A stretch of DNA of 32,926 nucleotides, taken from assembly GCA_021298575.1 (NCBI GenBank), contig JAJTFM010000039.1, positions 1-32,926 on the forward strand, written 5' to 3'. The DNA comes from Saprospiraceae bacterium (GTDB lineage Bacteria > Bacteroidota > Bacteroidia > Chitinophagales > Saprospiraceae). The notes under the pieces are model-generated. The model did not search any database, had not been told where the DNA came from, and saw only the letters and a program-made list of their open reading frames with translations. A program made the translations under genes and the position numbers. Numbering within the stretch: position 1 is the stretch's first letter; each line of letters begins with the position of its first letter. This document shows positions 26,401 through 32,926 of this stretch, piece by piece.

Positions 26401-28207
26401 GGGTGGTGGTAAATCGGGTGGCGGCAAAGCACCCGGCGGAAGAGGTGCGGATGCCGGCAAATCTGCTGCAGGCGGCAAGGCACCGTCCGAAAAAGGCAAG
26501 GATCCTGCATCCGACCGCAATAAACAGGACGACCCGGCCTCAAATCCGGCTAAAAGTGCCGCAGGACCTGCCGGTGCAACCGGCACCGACGGTAATGCAG
26601 CACTCCCGGTCCGCGACAAGGCTGGAAATGCCGGTAAAGCAGGCGGTGGTGATCCGAAGGCAGCCGGAGGTGACCCGAAAATGCAGGGCAAGATCACTGA
26701 GCGCGATGACAAGGGGGGTAACAGCGACAAGAAGAAAGAGAGGCAGCCATCCATGGCAGAACGCATCGCCTTGCGCCCGCTCATGCTCGTGCGCAAAGCC
26801 CGCTTTAATTACACGGAATCCTTCACCAGCATGGTACCGGGGTTCACACCGGATGCCAAACTGTTTGGTCTCAGCGAGGGCTTTGCAGCTCCGGGCTGGG
26901 AGTTCGTGGCAGGTATGCAGCCATCGAGCGAGTGGCTGGATGACGCCGGAAGGCAGGGCTGGATTACGCACCGTCCCGAGCTCAACCAGCAGGTTACCAG
27001 AAACTACACACAGAACTTTGATGCTGGTGTTACAATTGAACCCTTCCGCGACTTCCGGGTAGAGGTAACGGCCAACAGGCAATACACCAAAAACGGGACG
27101 GAATTGTTCAAGGACCAGAACTTCATTGTTCACCCTGATTCGGTGGACTACCAGCACCGCGCCCAGCGCGATATGGGCAGCTACACCATTTCGTACTTCT
27201 CCATGCAGACACTGTTCAATAACGATATCAACGGACTGTTCCAGCGTTACGAACAGTACAGACCTGTTGTATCGAAACGACTTGGTGTAACTGCCAATGA
27301 TCTGAGCGAACACCCGACTGATCAGGGTTTTGTCAACGGATACGGAAGAATCCAGCAGGAGGTACTCATTCCGGCGTTTATTTCGGCTTACACCGAATCC
27401 GATCCGAATTCTGTCAATCTTGATATATTCAAGACGCTTCCTTCTGTTAACTGGAAACTGAACTACAACGGACTGAGCAAAATCGGAAACCTGAGCAAAA
27501 TTTTCTCCAGCGTTCAGATTTCTCACGGCTACAAGAATACCCTGACTGTCAATTCGTACAACACGGATCTGTTCTATGAACCATCCAACCCGTATCAGAT
27601 TGATGAGCTCAACTTCAACTACATCGCGCGATATGAAATTCCGCAGGTGGTTATCAGGGAAGATCTTCAGCCACTGTTCGGTCTGGATGTAAAGATGAAG
27701 AATGAAATGACATTCAAGGCGGATTTCAAGAAATCTCGCTCGCTGGCCATGTCATTTATTGACTACCAGCTGGCGGAAAGCCGTTCAACCAGCTATTCGG
27801 TGGGTTTCGGTTACAGAATGAAAAATGTGAATATCCCGTTCCTGACGGGTAAAAAGAAGACACAGGCCAAGAAGAAAACAACAAAAAAGCCGGATCCGAA
27901 TGCTCCACCGACACCGGGTTCTACCGGCGGAGCGGGCGGTACACAGGCAAACGACCTGAATATCAAGTTCGACTTTGAGGTGCGCGATGACATCACCATC
28001 AACCACCTGCTCGACAGTCCGAATCAGGCCGTACCAACTCGCGGTGCCCGTACAATCAGTATCAACCCGGCAGTTGAGTATGCACTGAACAAACGTCTGA
28101 AACTCCGTCTGTTCACCGATTACCGCAAAACGGTGCCAAAAACATCTCAGTCGTTCCCAATCACCACACTGAGTTCGGGTATTACCGTCCAGTTCTCATT
28201 GAATTAA
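20426..28207 (+). CDS. sprA: SprA, T9SS outer-membrane translocon and gliding protein
   Basis: SprA forms the very large beta-barrel pore through which T9SS cargo crosses the outer membrane, and it is needed for gliding. From ATG 20426 (20429 is equally possible; an in-frame TTG at 20420 is unlikely) it has 2,593 residues. A signal peptide is visible (KKNSLPATFALLAISALYAF). Family segments include LTFGFDYQKIKNPILTLRQQ, LDDFEGSTANLPLTTQFNQW, GVRNTDETNNK and CVELWLNELRLSGF, and it ends in strand-rich sequence with a final aromatic-polar FSLN. Known SprA proteins are about 2,400 residues. The excess is mostly a Gly/Lys/Ala-rich insert at about 1963-2109, with a shorter Lys/Pro/Gly-rich loop near 2475-2510. 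The gene is 6 bp ahead of ddl, so sprA-ddl-kdsA look cotranscribed. Confidence 0.97.
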   Translation: MMKKNSLPATFALLAISALYAFSTAGPWQEDVLTILFPDEIRPVALQYRPTESFGIRSVEADTFPPLKDRFDDFLNSGTNPVDLKDPKAITQTVEYDPVSNSYMLIEKIGDEYYRTPTYMTFEEYLRWRDRQQQQAYFDRLQGVMDPNRKGGEGGDPVAQFDIKNSLIDRLFGGTNVDIKPQGNINLTFGFDYQKIKNPILTLRQQTTGNFDFDMDINMSAQGKIGEKLNLNFNYNTQATFDFDNQMKLKYDTKGFSEDEILQNIEAGNVSFNTRSSLIKGVQNLFGLKTEMKFGHLRTTLVASQQRSKQSTLKVQGGAQVQQFVKPIDEYDENRHFFISHWNRNEFEPAMKCLPVPQSLFNITRMEVWITNDKQETVNTRDVVALSELAEPDSCASQWKLNTPVAVDIKNRGLPANENNKLYSSILDRLEFDPTLRFSDKVVNILTNPADFQMKQIRDFEKVNARQLSPTEFNYDPQLGFLSVNLNVQPDQVLGVALEYTYNGKPYKVGEFSSDVARKNSIDTLKTNVLFVKMLKSTTANVRFPIWDLMMKNVYAVGTANVDPQEFRFDIYYEDPGKGQRRFLAGDDVPTDLRARPLLQVFNLDNLNLQGDPGADGIFDFVPGLTINLRSGRIMFPVLEPFGKFLTNKIISAGADTTVAIKYTYPQLYDSTIFRAREFQQLNRYTLRGSYKSSTSSEISLGTFNLPQGSVRVTAGGQQLREGVDYSVDYNIGKVRILNDAILQSGQSVNVSFEDNTFFGFQSRSMVGARFDYDFSKDFKVGATFMNLFERPLTQKVNFGDDPINNKMYGFDFSISKDAPWLTKLIDKLPLLETKEPSSISAQAEMALLQPGYNKAINQGEDTGGVVYLDDFEGSTANLPLTTQFNQWVISSVPRGDSTLFPEAERSDLALGANRGGLAWYVADPSARDAVDGGDPYTTLIQYQEIFPNRQLTPFEQSSLRPLDVTFYPRERGPYNFELPNGYNGVSAGFTADGTLNLPSTRWAGFMREVTTNDFEAANIEFVEFWILNPYMEKNDGSPVSDAGSMYIDLGSISEDVMRDSRQFFENGLPAGSNNFITDSTTWGRVPIEPPVVNAFDNQEQNRALQDLGLDGLNNDNEKVFFKQWYDIIQSSNLSPNFKTMVADDPSNDDFKYFRDPEFNNNPPGLLMRYGQFNNTEGNSPVNQSNNLNPSATNYPDQEDLNRDRSLNETEAYFRYKIEFPKTLKNGQEVIDEEHPSVRDLIANTVTFTKNGKEYTWYRFKVPLDLRRRRAFGGIQDFRSIRFIRMYWKGFTERTTFRFATLELGRNQWRRFTQALPNTDPNPTGSVCDVGYSQIPFDINAVSIEDNSARLPFNYTIPFGIRREQSVGAFPDILQNEQALAMSVCSLSYCDARAVFKTLNMDLRQYKRMKMFVHAEASDPANFPLDSTDMKVFIRLGSDFVSNYYEYELPLYPSNELNLNGNPDSREYKEEVWRPENQFDFPLDLLVNIKKERNLNPDWPLSTPYISVDPERPAARVKVVGNPNIGYVKGAMIGVRNTDETNNKSNLHCVELWLNELRLSGFNEKGGYAGLARVDIRMADLGNISVAGNYTSIGWGSIEEKLSQRQREEIVQYDISANLELGKFLPEKVGLKLPFYAQYSNITKNPEFDPYDLDIRLKDKLRDETDPIKRDSIRAGAQDVNIIRGYNFTNVRKERKGKPRTLPLPWNIENFSLTYAFNQQRIRTPFILNGEQNQYKGAVDWNYSTGLKPLQPFKSLIKNDKFLKFITDFNFNPLPETYGFSTNLERLASVTTYRFAGEDPQLNTYYNRRFTWDRNYDLGWTISKSIRFNFDATARSLLDEPLQFDQTGREVTQTERNQILWNNFKNLGRPKGYTHNASLSWTLPFKSIPFMDWITMKASYTTGYTWTAQSLKLQNLDAGDFQDRLNERNLGNVIQNNNTRQINGDFNLETLYNKSKYLAMINKPAKSGGKNGSGGKADDLKAPGDDGGGAAPGGGKSGGGKAPGGRGADAGKSAAGGKAPSEKGKDPASDRNKQDDPASNPAKSAAGPAGATGTDGNAALPVRDKAGNAGKAGGGDPKAAGGDPKMQGKITERDDKGGNSDKKKERQPSMAERIALRPLMLVRKARFNYTESFTSMVPGFTPDAKLFGLSEGFAAPGWEFVAGMQPSSEWLDDAGRQGWITHRPELNQQVTRNYTQNFDAGVTIEPFRDFRVEVTANRQYTKNGTELFKDQNFIVHPDSVDYQHRAQRDMGSYTISYFSMQTLFNNDINGLFQRYEQYRPVVSKRLGVTANDLSEHPTDQGFVNGYGRIQQEVLIPAFISAYTESDPNSVNLDIFKTLPSVNWKLNYNGLSKIGNLSKIFSSVQISHGYKNTLTVNSYNTDLFYEPSNPYQIDELNFNYIARYEIPQVVIREDLQPLFGLDVKMKNEMTFKADFKKSRSLAMSFIDYQLAESRSTSYSVGFGYRMKNVNIPFLTGKKKTQAKKKTTKKPDPNAPPTPGSTGGAGGTQANDLNIKFDFEVRDDITINHLLDSPNQAVPTRGARTISINPAVEYALNKRLKLRLFTDYRKTVPKTSQSFPITTLSSGITVQFSLN
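26312..26752 (+). other. Low-complexity insert within SprA (147 residues)
   Basis: This in-frame stretch is made mostly of Gly, Lys, Ala, Asp and Pro (units such as GGGKSGGGKAPGG and GGGDPKAAGGDPK), with no Cys or Trp. It lies between AMIN and MAERIALRPLMLVRKARFNY, two strands of the barrel. It is predicted to be disordered and hydrophilic, so it most likely forms an external or periplasmic loop. The reading frame is intact on both sides. Confidence 0.8.
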
Positions 28208-28213
28208 TAAAAC

Positions 28214-29206
28214 ATGAAGAAGAATATTGCCATACTCACCGGCGGCGATTCTGCAGAAAGGGTGATATCGCTGAAAAGCGGGCAGGTAGTGAAGGACTAC
28301 CTGCCCGCCGATAAATACCGTACATTTCTGATAGACATTCAGAAGTCGGACTGGCGTGAAGCGGAAACAGGAACACCTGTTGACAAAAACGATTTTTCCA
28401 TCACCCTGAACGGTGAAAAAATCCGGTTCGACTGTGCTTTTGCAGCCCTGCACGGTAGCCCGCTCGAAGACGGGAAGTTGCAGGGGTATCTGGAACTGAT
28501 GGGTATTCCCTATACCTGTTGCGATGGGTATGTGAGTGCGCTCACCATGAACAAGCACAACACAAAGACGCAGCTTGCCCCATATCAGGTGCCTATGGCC
28601 CAATCTGTGCTGCTGCGAAAAAATGACCCTGTTGATGCAGGTTCTCTCCTGTCAATGGGCCTGCCACTGTTTGTGAAGCCCAACGACAACGGTTCCAGTT
28701 TCGGCGTCACAAAAGTAAAAACGGCAGAGGAGCTGTCGCCAGCGATAGAAGAGGCATTCCGTTACAGCCACGAAACAGTGGTGGAGTCATTTCTGCCCGG
28801 TCGGGAGTTTTCCAACGGTGCCCTGAGAGTAAATGGAGAAGTAATCGTTCTGCCCATTACCGAAATCATTTCCGAGACCGAATTTTTTGATTTTGCTGCC
28901 AAATATGAGGGCAAGTCGAAGGAGGTGACACCTGCCGACCTGCCTGGTCATCTGACAGACAGTTGTCAGGCCTCCACCAGGCGATTGTACGATCTGCTTG
29001 GTTGTCGCGGGGTAGTGAGGTTCGATTATATATTGGTGGGGGAAATATTTTACTTCCTCGAGGCCAATACAATTCCCGGCATCTCGCCTGCCAGCATCGT
29101 ACCGCAGCAGGCGCGTGCGCACGGGTGGGAACTCGGCGAATTCTTCAGTTTGCTCATCGAACAAGCTCCTAGTAAAAATTTCAATCTTAATACACACGCA
29201 TGCTGA
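28214..29206 (+). CDS. ddl: D-alanine--D-alanine ligase
   Basis: The 330-residue ATP-grasp enzyme joins two D-alanines for the peptidoglycan stem peptide. Visible motifs are GGDSAERVISLKSG (Glu15, Ser19), HGSPLEDGKLQGYLELMGIPYT (80-101), FVKPNDNGSSFGVTKV (ATP loop, 153-168), VVESFLPGREFSNG, RFDYIL (Asp271) and FLEANTIPGISPASI (Glu283, Asn285). These cover substrate, ATP and magnesium binding. The C-terminal tail after LLIEQ is longer and less conserved than usual (APSKNFNLNTHAC) and overlaps the start of kdsA by 7 bp (ATGCTGA), which indicates translational coupling. It follows sprA by 6 bp. Confidence 0.96.
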   Translation: MKKNIAILTGGDSAERVISLKSGQVVKDYLPADKYRTFLIDIQKSDWREAETGTPVDKNDFSITLNGEKIRFDCAFAALHGSPLEDGKLQGYLELMGIPYTCCDGYVSALTMNKHNTKTQLAPYQVPMAQSVLLRKNDPVDAGSLLSMGLPLFVKPNDNGSSFGVTKVKTAEELSPAIEEAFRYSHETVVESFLPGREFSNGALRVNGEVIVLPITEIISETEFFDFAAKYEGKSKEVTPADLPGHLTDSCQASTRRLYDLLGCRGVVRFDYILVGEIFYFLEANTIPGISPASIVPQQARAHGWELGEFFSLLIEQAPSKNFNLNTHAC

Positions 29207-30009
29207 ATCTGACCAATCTGAAGCACACTGGCTCGGGCAACTTTTTTCTGATTGCTGGTCCGTGCGCCATTGAAGGCGAGCAAATGGCTTTTGACATAGC
29301 CGGGAAGGTAAATGAAATTTGCAGCAGACTGCAGATACCGTATATATTCAAGGGGTCGTACCGGAAAGCGAACAGAAGCAAGAAAAGTTCCTTTACCGGT
29401 ATTGGAGACGAAAAGGCCCTTGACATACTTAAAAGAGTGGGTGCCCGCTATGATATACCCACCACAACCGATATACATACGGATGACGAGGCGGCACTGG
29501 CTGCGGCTTACGTGGATGTGTTACAGATTCCGGCCTTTTTATGTCGCCAGAGCAGTCTGCTGTCGGCAGCTGCACAAACAGGCAAAGTGGTCAATATCAA
29601 GAAAGGGCAGTTTCTGAGTCCGGAGGCCATGCAGTTTGCTGCCGAAAAAGTGCGGGAGGAGGGCAATCCGAATGTGATACTGACCGAGCGGGGGGCTATG
29701 TTTGGTTACCAGGATCTGATAGTTGACTACAGAGGAATCCCGGTTATGCAGTCGTTTGGAGCGCCTGTGGTTCTTGACTGTACCCATTCGCTGCAGCAGC
29801 CCAACCAGAGTTCCGGCGTTACCGGAGGGCGGCCTGCGCTGATAGGAGTTGTTGCCCGTGCCGGTGTTGCGGTGGGCGTGGATGGCTTGTTTATAGAAAC
29901 CCATCCTGTACCTGCCGAGGCGAAGTCTGACGGGGCCAATATGCTCCCGCTCGATCAGCTTGAGTCGTTGCTGGAGCAGCTGGTACGCATCAGGGCGGCT
30001 ATCCGATGA
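29200..30009 (+). CDS. kdsA: Kdo-8-phosphate synthase, metal-dependent class
   Basis: The 269-residue TIM-barrel enzyme condenses phosphoenolpyruvate with arabinose 5-phosphate to make Kdo-8-phosphate, the precursor of the lipopolysaccharide inner core. It contains FLIAGPCAIEG, FKGSYRKANRS, TTDIHTDDEA, VNIKKGQFLSPEAM, LTERGAMFGY and DCTHSLQQP. Cys22, His196, Glu233 and Asp244 occur at the positions and spacings of the four metal ligands known in the Aquifex enzyme, so it belongs to the metal-dependent class; the E. coli type has Asn in place of the Cys. DAHP synthase is the nearest alternative, but the YRKANRS loop and the length favour KdsA. It is the last gene of the apparent sprA-ddl-kdsA unit. 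Confidence 0.96.
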   Translation: MLNLTNLKHTGSGNFFLIAGPCAIEGEQMAFDIAGKVNEICSRLQIPYIFKGSYRKANRSKKSSFTGIGDEKALDILKRVGARYDIPTTTDIHTDDEAALAAAYVDVLQIPAFLCRQSSLLSAAAQTGKVVNIKKGQFLSPEAMQFAAEKVREEGNPNVILTERGAMFGYQDLIVDYRGIPVMQSFGAPVVLDCTHSLQQPNQSSGVTGGRPALIGVVARAGVAVGVDGLFIETHPVPAEAKSDGANMLPLDQLESLLEQLVRIRAAIR

Positions 30010-30386
30010 GGCACTGGTTGGAAAATCAGAGACAGTTGCCGACAAAATCTTTTATTTTCGTGGTTATTGGAATGTTGGAAATACAGCATTTTTTGCGGAT
30101 TTTTGGGGTTGTCAGAACTAAATTCCTCTTTTTTTGAAGAATTAAAAATGAATTTCCCAAATGCCTTGTATGTAATTGTACTTCATACACTATTTTTACC
30201 GCCGGGAAATCAAATCCTGGTGTGCAAATAAAATTTTTCAGTGCGCACGCCAAATTCACCTTCCCTTGCATCTTTCGTATAACAGATGAGCAGACGCGTT
30301 GATTTTCTGCCTCGCTGTCGGTCCGATGTGCAGGGTTTTTTGTCAAACCAACCATTCATTATTCTTAACTTAAATTACATCGCAGC
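30010..30386. other. Gene-free spacer upstream of the exb-ton cluster
   Basis: This 377-bp AT-rich spacer contains no convincing coding frame. A promoter-like CATCTTTCG at 30270-30278 is a weak match to the -7 box and would leave a leader of about 105 nt before exbB. No strong terminator hairpin follows kdsA. A weak stem GTGTGC/GCGCAC (around 30219-30248) is too short to call. Confidence 0.5.
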
Positions 30387-31214
30387 ATGACAGCAGCAAA
30401 ACCTACACAGGCTAAACAACAACAGCAGGGTGGAATGTCTGGTATTTTTCCGTATATCGTGATCCCGATCCTGCTTCTTATTGCAATCGCGATCTTCAAG
30501 TTCGTTCTGGGTAACCCGGCCAACTTTGCGGATAATGATCCAACCAAAGACCCGCTGCCGGGCAATTTCATGGGCCAGATGTACAAGGGCGGCTTCATGG
30601 TGCCAATCCTTATTACGGCTTTCTTCACGGCAGTTGTATTTGTAATTGAGCGTTTCATCACACTGAGTCAGGCACGTGGTGCCGGCAATATTGACGTGTT
30701 TGTTCGTTCGGTGAAAGGCTTCCTTGACCGTGGCGATATCGCGGGTGCTACAGCTGCATGCGACAAGCAGAAAGGTTCTGTTGCCAACGTGGTTCGCGCC
30801 GGACTGGTGAAGTACGCCGAAATGGAGAAAGTAACCGGAATGGAGAAAGACGAGAAGTTGATTGCCATCCAGAAAGAGGTGGAAGAGGCTACCACGCTGG
30901 AACTCCCGATGCTGGAGCGCAACCTCAGCATCCTGGCTACCATCGCTTCTATTGCCACTCTTTTCGGACTGCTGGGTACGGTTATCGGTATGATTCGTTC
31001 GTTCGCGGCTCTTGCAACTGCGGGCGCTCCTGATTCAACCGCTCTGGCAACAGGTATCTCCGAGGCGCTTTACAATACAGCACTTGGTATCGGTACTTCT
31101 GCGATTGCCATCGTATTCTACAACTTCTTCACGAATCGCATTGATTCCCTGACGTATCGCATTGACGAGGCAGGTTACAGCCTGACTCAGACATTTGCTG
31201 CCAAGGGACACTAA
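30387..31214 (+). CDS. exbB: ExbB/TolQ-type proton-channel protein
   Basis: The 275-residue inner-membrane protein is the channel partner of ExbD, converting proton flow into work on TonB. Spans lie near residues 20-42 (IFPYIVIPILLLIAIAIF), 70-90 (FMVPILITAFFTAVVFVIE), 180-207 (LATIASIATLFGLLGTVIGMI) and 225-248 (ALYNTALGIGTSAIAIVFYNFF). The last two form the conserved MotA/TolQ/ExbB core. The N-terminal extension with an extra span before the ExbB core is usual in Bacteroidota. It heads a cluster with two exbD genes and tonB, with 18-68 bp gaps, so they are probably one operon. Confidence 0.95.
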   Translation: MTAAKPTQAKQQQQGGMSGIFPYIVIPILLLIAIAIFKFVLGNPANFADNDPTKDPLPGNFMGQMYKGGFMVPILITAFFTAVVFVIERFITLSQARGAGNIDVFVRSVKGFLDRGDIAGATAACDKQKGSVANVVRAGLVKYAEMEKVTGMEKDEKLIAIQKEVEEATTLELPMLERNLSILATIASIATLFGLLGTVIGMIRSFAALATAGAPDSTALATGISEALYNTALGIGTSAIAIVFYNFFTNRIDSLTYRIDEAGYSLTQTFAAKGH

Positions 31215-31232
31215 AAAACACAGCAATCAGTT

Positions 31233-31877
31233 ATGCCAAAACATAAACCTAAACGGGGCTCGCCGTTGGTTGACATGACGGCTATGACCGACGTAGCTTT
31301 CCTGCTGCTTACATTCTTCATGCTTACCGCCAAGATGAAGCCTACGGAAACAGTGGTCATTGATACGCCCTCATCCATCTCCGAGACGAAGTTGCCCGAT
31401 GCAGGAACGCTGACGATTTTCGTTGATCCGGAAGGCAGAATATTTCTTGATATGGTTGGTAACCACACCCGTTTCAGCCTGATCAAGGAAATCAGTGATG
31501 CCCACAGTCTCGGACTCTCCCAGCAGGACATGGTTACCTTCTCCAATCTGGGGATGTTCGGTGTTCCGCGCAACCAGCTGGGCAGTTACATCAGGGAAGA
31601 CATTGCCGGACGCGCCGAATTCAAGGTTGAAGGTATCCCCGTGGATACTGCAGACATCAACAAGAGCGAACTGGCCGACTGGGTACACAGAGCCCGTCTC
31701 GCGCAGTTCCGGATGAAGCAGGATGGCAAAGTCACCGATGAGTACGTCATTGTTGTGAAGGCCGACAAGAACACGCCTTATCCGGCCGTACAGAAGGTAA
31801 TCAACACGCTGACGGATATCAACGTCAACAAGTTCAACCTGATTACCAGTATGGAAGGCGCCGAAAAAAAGGAGTAG
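31233..31877 (+). CDS. exbD: ExbD-type biopolymer transport protein, first copy
   Basis: The 214-residue protein has a short cytoplasmic N-terminus, one membrane span (about 18-34) and a periplasmic domain. The span holds the proton-carrying Asp20 in AMTDVAFLLLTFFMLT. The periplasmic part reads TLTIFVDPEGRIFLD and ends near ADKNTPYPAVQKVINTLTDINVNKFNLIT. It starts 18 bp after exbB. It is longer than enterobacterial ExbD (about 140 residues), as is common in this phylum. The two ExbD proteins here differ clearly outside the span, so they may form a heteromeric pair rather than redundant copies. Confidence 0.94.
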   Translation: MPKHKPKRGSPLVDMTAMTDVAFLLLTFFMLTAKMKPTETVVIDTPSSISETKLPDAGTLTIFVDPEGRIFLDMVGNHTRFSLIKEISDAHSLGLSQQDMVTFSNLGMFGVPRNQLGSYIREDIAGRAEFKVEGIPVDTADINKSELADWVHRARLAQFRMKQDGKVTDEYVIVVKADKNTPYPAVQKVINTLTDINVNKFNLITSMEGAEKKE

Positions 31878-31945
31878 TTCCCGAATTCAAACAGTCCGCT
31901 TAAAACCGGACTTATTCATCACTCAATTAAAGCGAAAGCAACGCC

Positions 31946-32578
31946 ATGGCAGAAATTGCACAAGACGGTGGTGGCGGGAGAAAAAAAGGCGGCAAGGTCA
32001 GATCCAAAAAAATGTCCACCCGCATCGACTTCACGCCGATGGTGGACCTGGGTTTCCTCCTGATTACGTTTTTTATGCTCACCACAACGCTGGCAAAGCC
32101 CAATATCCTGGCTTTGGTTATGCCCGAAAAAGACATCAAGCTGGAAGATGTCGAACCGGTAAAGGAATCGAAGGTACTCACACTATTGCTGGGTGCCGAC
32201 GACAAGGTTTACTGGTACGAGGGGATTTCTGATGCAAAGCTGGACTCAACCGACTATGCTGCTGAGGGTCTTCGCTCTGTTATTCTGAACAAGATGGACA
32301 GGGTAAAGGAGCAATTCGGTCTCCAGACTTATAAAAGAAAAAACAAGGAAGGTGTTGAAGAGGAGTTCAACGACGGCTCTTACATCAACGTGATTATCAA
32401 ACCAATGAAGGATTCGCGCTATAAAAACCTGGTAGATGCCCTCGATGAGATGGCTATCTGCAAGGTGCGCTACTACGTGATTCTCGATGTGTCAAAACTG
32501 GAGGAACAGTTCGTGAAGAATCCTGCCGGCGGTTTGAAATTCAATGTGGAGGAGCAGGTTGAAGCTGCAACCAATTAA
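31946..32578 (+). CDS. exbD: ExbD-type biopolymer transport protein, second copy
   Basis: The 210-residue protein has the same plan as its neighbour. A basic N-terminus (GGRKKGGKVRSKKMSTR) precedes one span with Asp34 in FTPMVDLGFLLITFFMLTT. A periplasmic domain follows with VLTLLLGADDKVYWYEG and ends near NLVDALDEMAICKVRYYVILDVSKLEEQ. The Asp in the span is expected to relay protons with ExbB. The 68-bp gap after the first exbD holds no obvious terminator. tonB starts 41 bp downstream. Confidence 0.94.
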   Translation: MAEIAQDGGGGRKKGGKVRSKKMSTRIDFTPMVDLGFLLITFFMLTTTLAKPNILALVMPEKDIKLEDVEPVKESKVLTLLLGADDKVYWYEGISDAKLDSTDYAAEGLRSVILNKMDRVKEQFGLQTYKRKNKEGVEEEFNDGSYINVIIKPMKDSRYKNLVDALDEMAICKVRYYVILDVSKLEEQFVKNPAGGLKFNVEEQVEAATN

Positions 32579-32619
32579 TCTTGATCACCTTTCAGTTTAA
32601 AAATCAAAAATCACTAACA

Positions 32620-32926
32620 ATGGCAGAAGAAAAAGGCGTCACCCAGTACAGGGATATGCTGGATATCATCTTTGCCAACAGGAACAAGGCTTACGGCGCG
32701 TACTATCTGCGACGCTCCTACCCGAAATTTTTGACACGGGCCTTTTTCATTGGTATTACGCTGATTTTCCTCTTTTTCGCGCTCCCCTACATTTTGAGCG
32801 CGGTAAAAGGCCTTATCCCCAAGGACAAGCCTGTGGATGTTGTGGCCGAACTCGGTCCTCCACCGGATATTGACCCAAATAACCCGCCCCCGCCGCCCCC
32901 GCCGCCCCCGCCAACTCCGCCGCCGC
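32620..32926 (+). CDS. tonB: TonB energy transducer, 3' end beyond window
   Basis: 102 codons are open to the right edge from ATG 32620. The cytoplasmic N-terminus contains YRDMLDIIFANRNKAYGAYYLRRSYP, whose NKAYGAYxLR core is characteristic of Bacteroidota TonB. A single span follows at about 41-64 (AFFIGITLIFLFFALPYIL), then the start of a proline-rich periplasmic linker with runs of eight or more prolines. The C-terminal receptor-binding domain lies outside the window. With ExbB and the ExbD proteins it would drive uptake through outer-membrane SusC- or siderophore-type receptors. Confidence 0.93.
   Translation, partial: MAEEKGVTQYRDMLDIIFANRNKAYGAYYLRRSYPKFLTRAFFIGITLIFLFFALPYILSAVKGLIPKDKPVDVVAELGPPPDIDPNNPPPPPPPPPPTPPP

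Noticed and set aside
29159-29173. Match of the ddl tail to the right end of the foldback element (GAACAAGCTCcTAGT, one mismatch)
   Set aside because: Part of the match lies outside the proposed element and there is no second arm; it is probably chance, though it coincides with the odd ddl C-terminus.
30035-30045. 11-bp match between the 30-kb spacer and the hairpin at 2165-2175
   Set aside because: Too short to mean anything in 33 kb, and no stem forms at this site.

Overview
The window looks like chromosomal DNA from a member of the Bacteroidota, probably a gliding or type IX secretion (T9SS) lineage such as Saprospiria or Chitinophagia; the rank below phylum is a guess. The main evidence is a full-length SprA, the outer-membrane T9SS translocon. 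A large secreted protein also ends in a T9SS sorting domain, and there is an exbB-exbD-exbD-tonB cluster whose TonB has the N-terminus typical of the phylum. Several genes are preceded by the Bacteroidota -7 box TAnnTTTG, often extended to TTTGCG. I see no tRNA, rRNA, CRISPR array, transposase or prophage.

Layout. 1-1888 (minus strand): a membrane-bound dicluster Fe-S protein followed by a calcium-binding-repeat lipoprotein that runs off the left edge. 1889-3420: an AT-rich accessory patch with a perfect hairpin, an unassigned HExxH protein and a palindromic control region. 3421-8140: an orphan OmpR-type regulator, enolase, a broken glutamate racemase gene, gcvH and an aminopeptidase P. 8141-11288 (minus): a nested palindrome, a UMF1-type transporter, a 161-bp MITE-like foldback element, and a cupin coupled to a fatty-acid desaturase. 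11441-16225: a self-inhibited Fic protein, then a T9SS cargo gene split by a 25-bp tandem duplication, closed by a strong bidirectional terminator. 16242-20289: a broken peptide transporter (POT), a lipoprotein, an FkbM methyltransferase and thiL. 20426-30009: sprA-ddl-kdsA, a tightly packed envelope operon. 30387 to the right edge: exbB, two exbD genes and the start of tonB.

Most genes serve the cell envelope: peptidoglycan precursors (murI, ddl), Kdo for lipopolysaccharide (kdsA), lipid desaturation, protein export to the surface (sprA and its cargo) and energised outer-membrane import (exb/ton). The rest are housekeeping genes (eno, gcvH, thiL, pepP).

The strongest surprises are three gene-breaking lesions in about 12 kb. 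murI has lost about 124 bp including its first catalytic cysteine, the POT transporter has lost about 88 bp, and the T9SS cargo gene carries a 25-bp tandem duplication. Each shifts the frame. They may be real decay or variation, or consensus errors; read mapping would decide. The other notable items are the foldback element that ends exactly at the cupin stop codon, the lone HExxH gene with its own operator-like region, and a 147-residue low-complexity insert in SprA. I found no clear multi-gene system that looks new.
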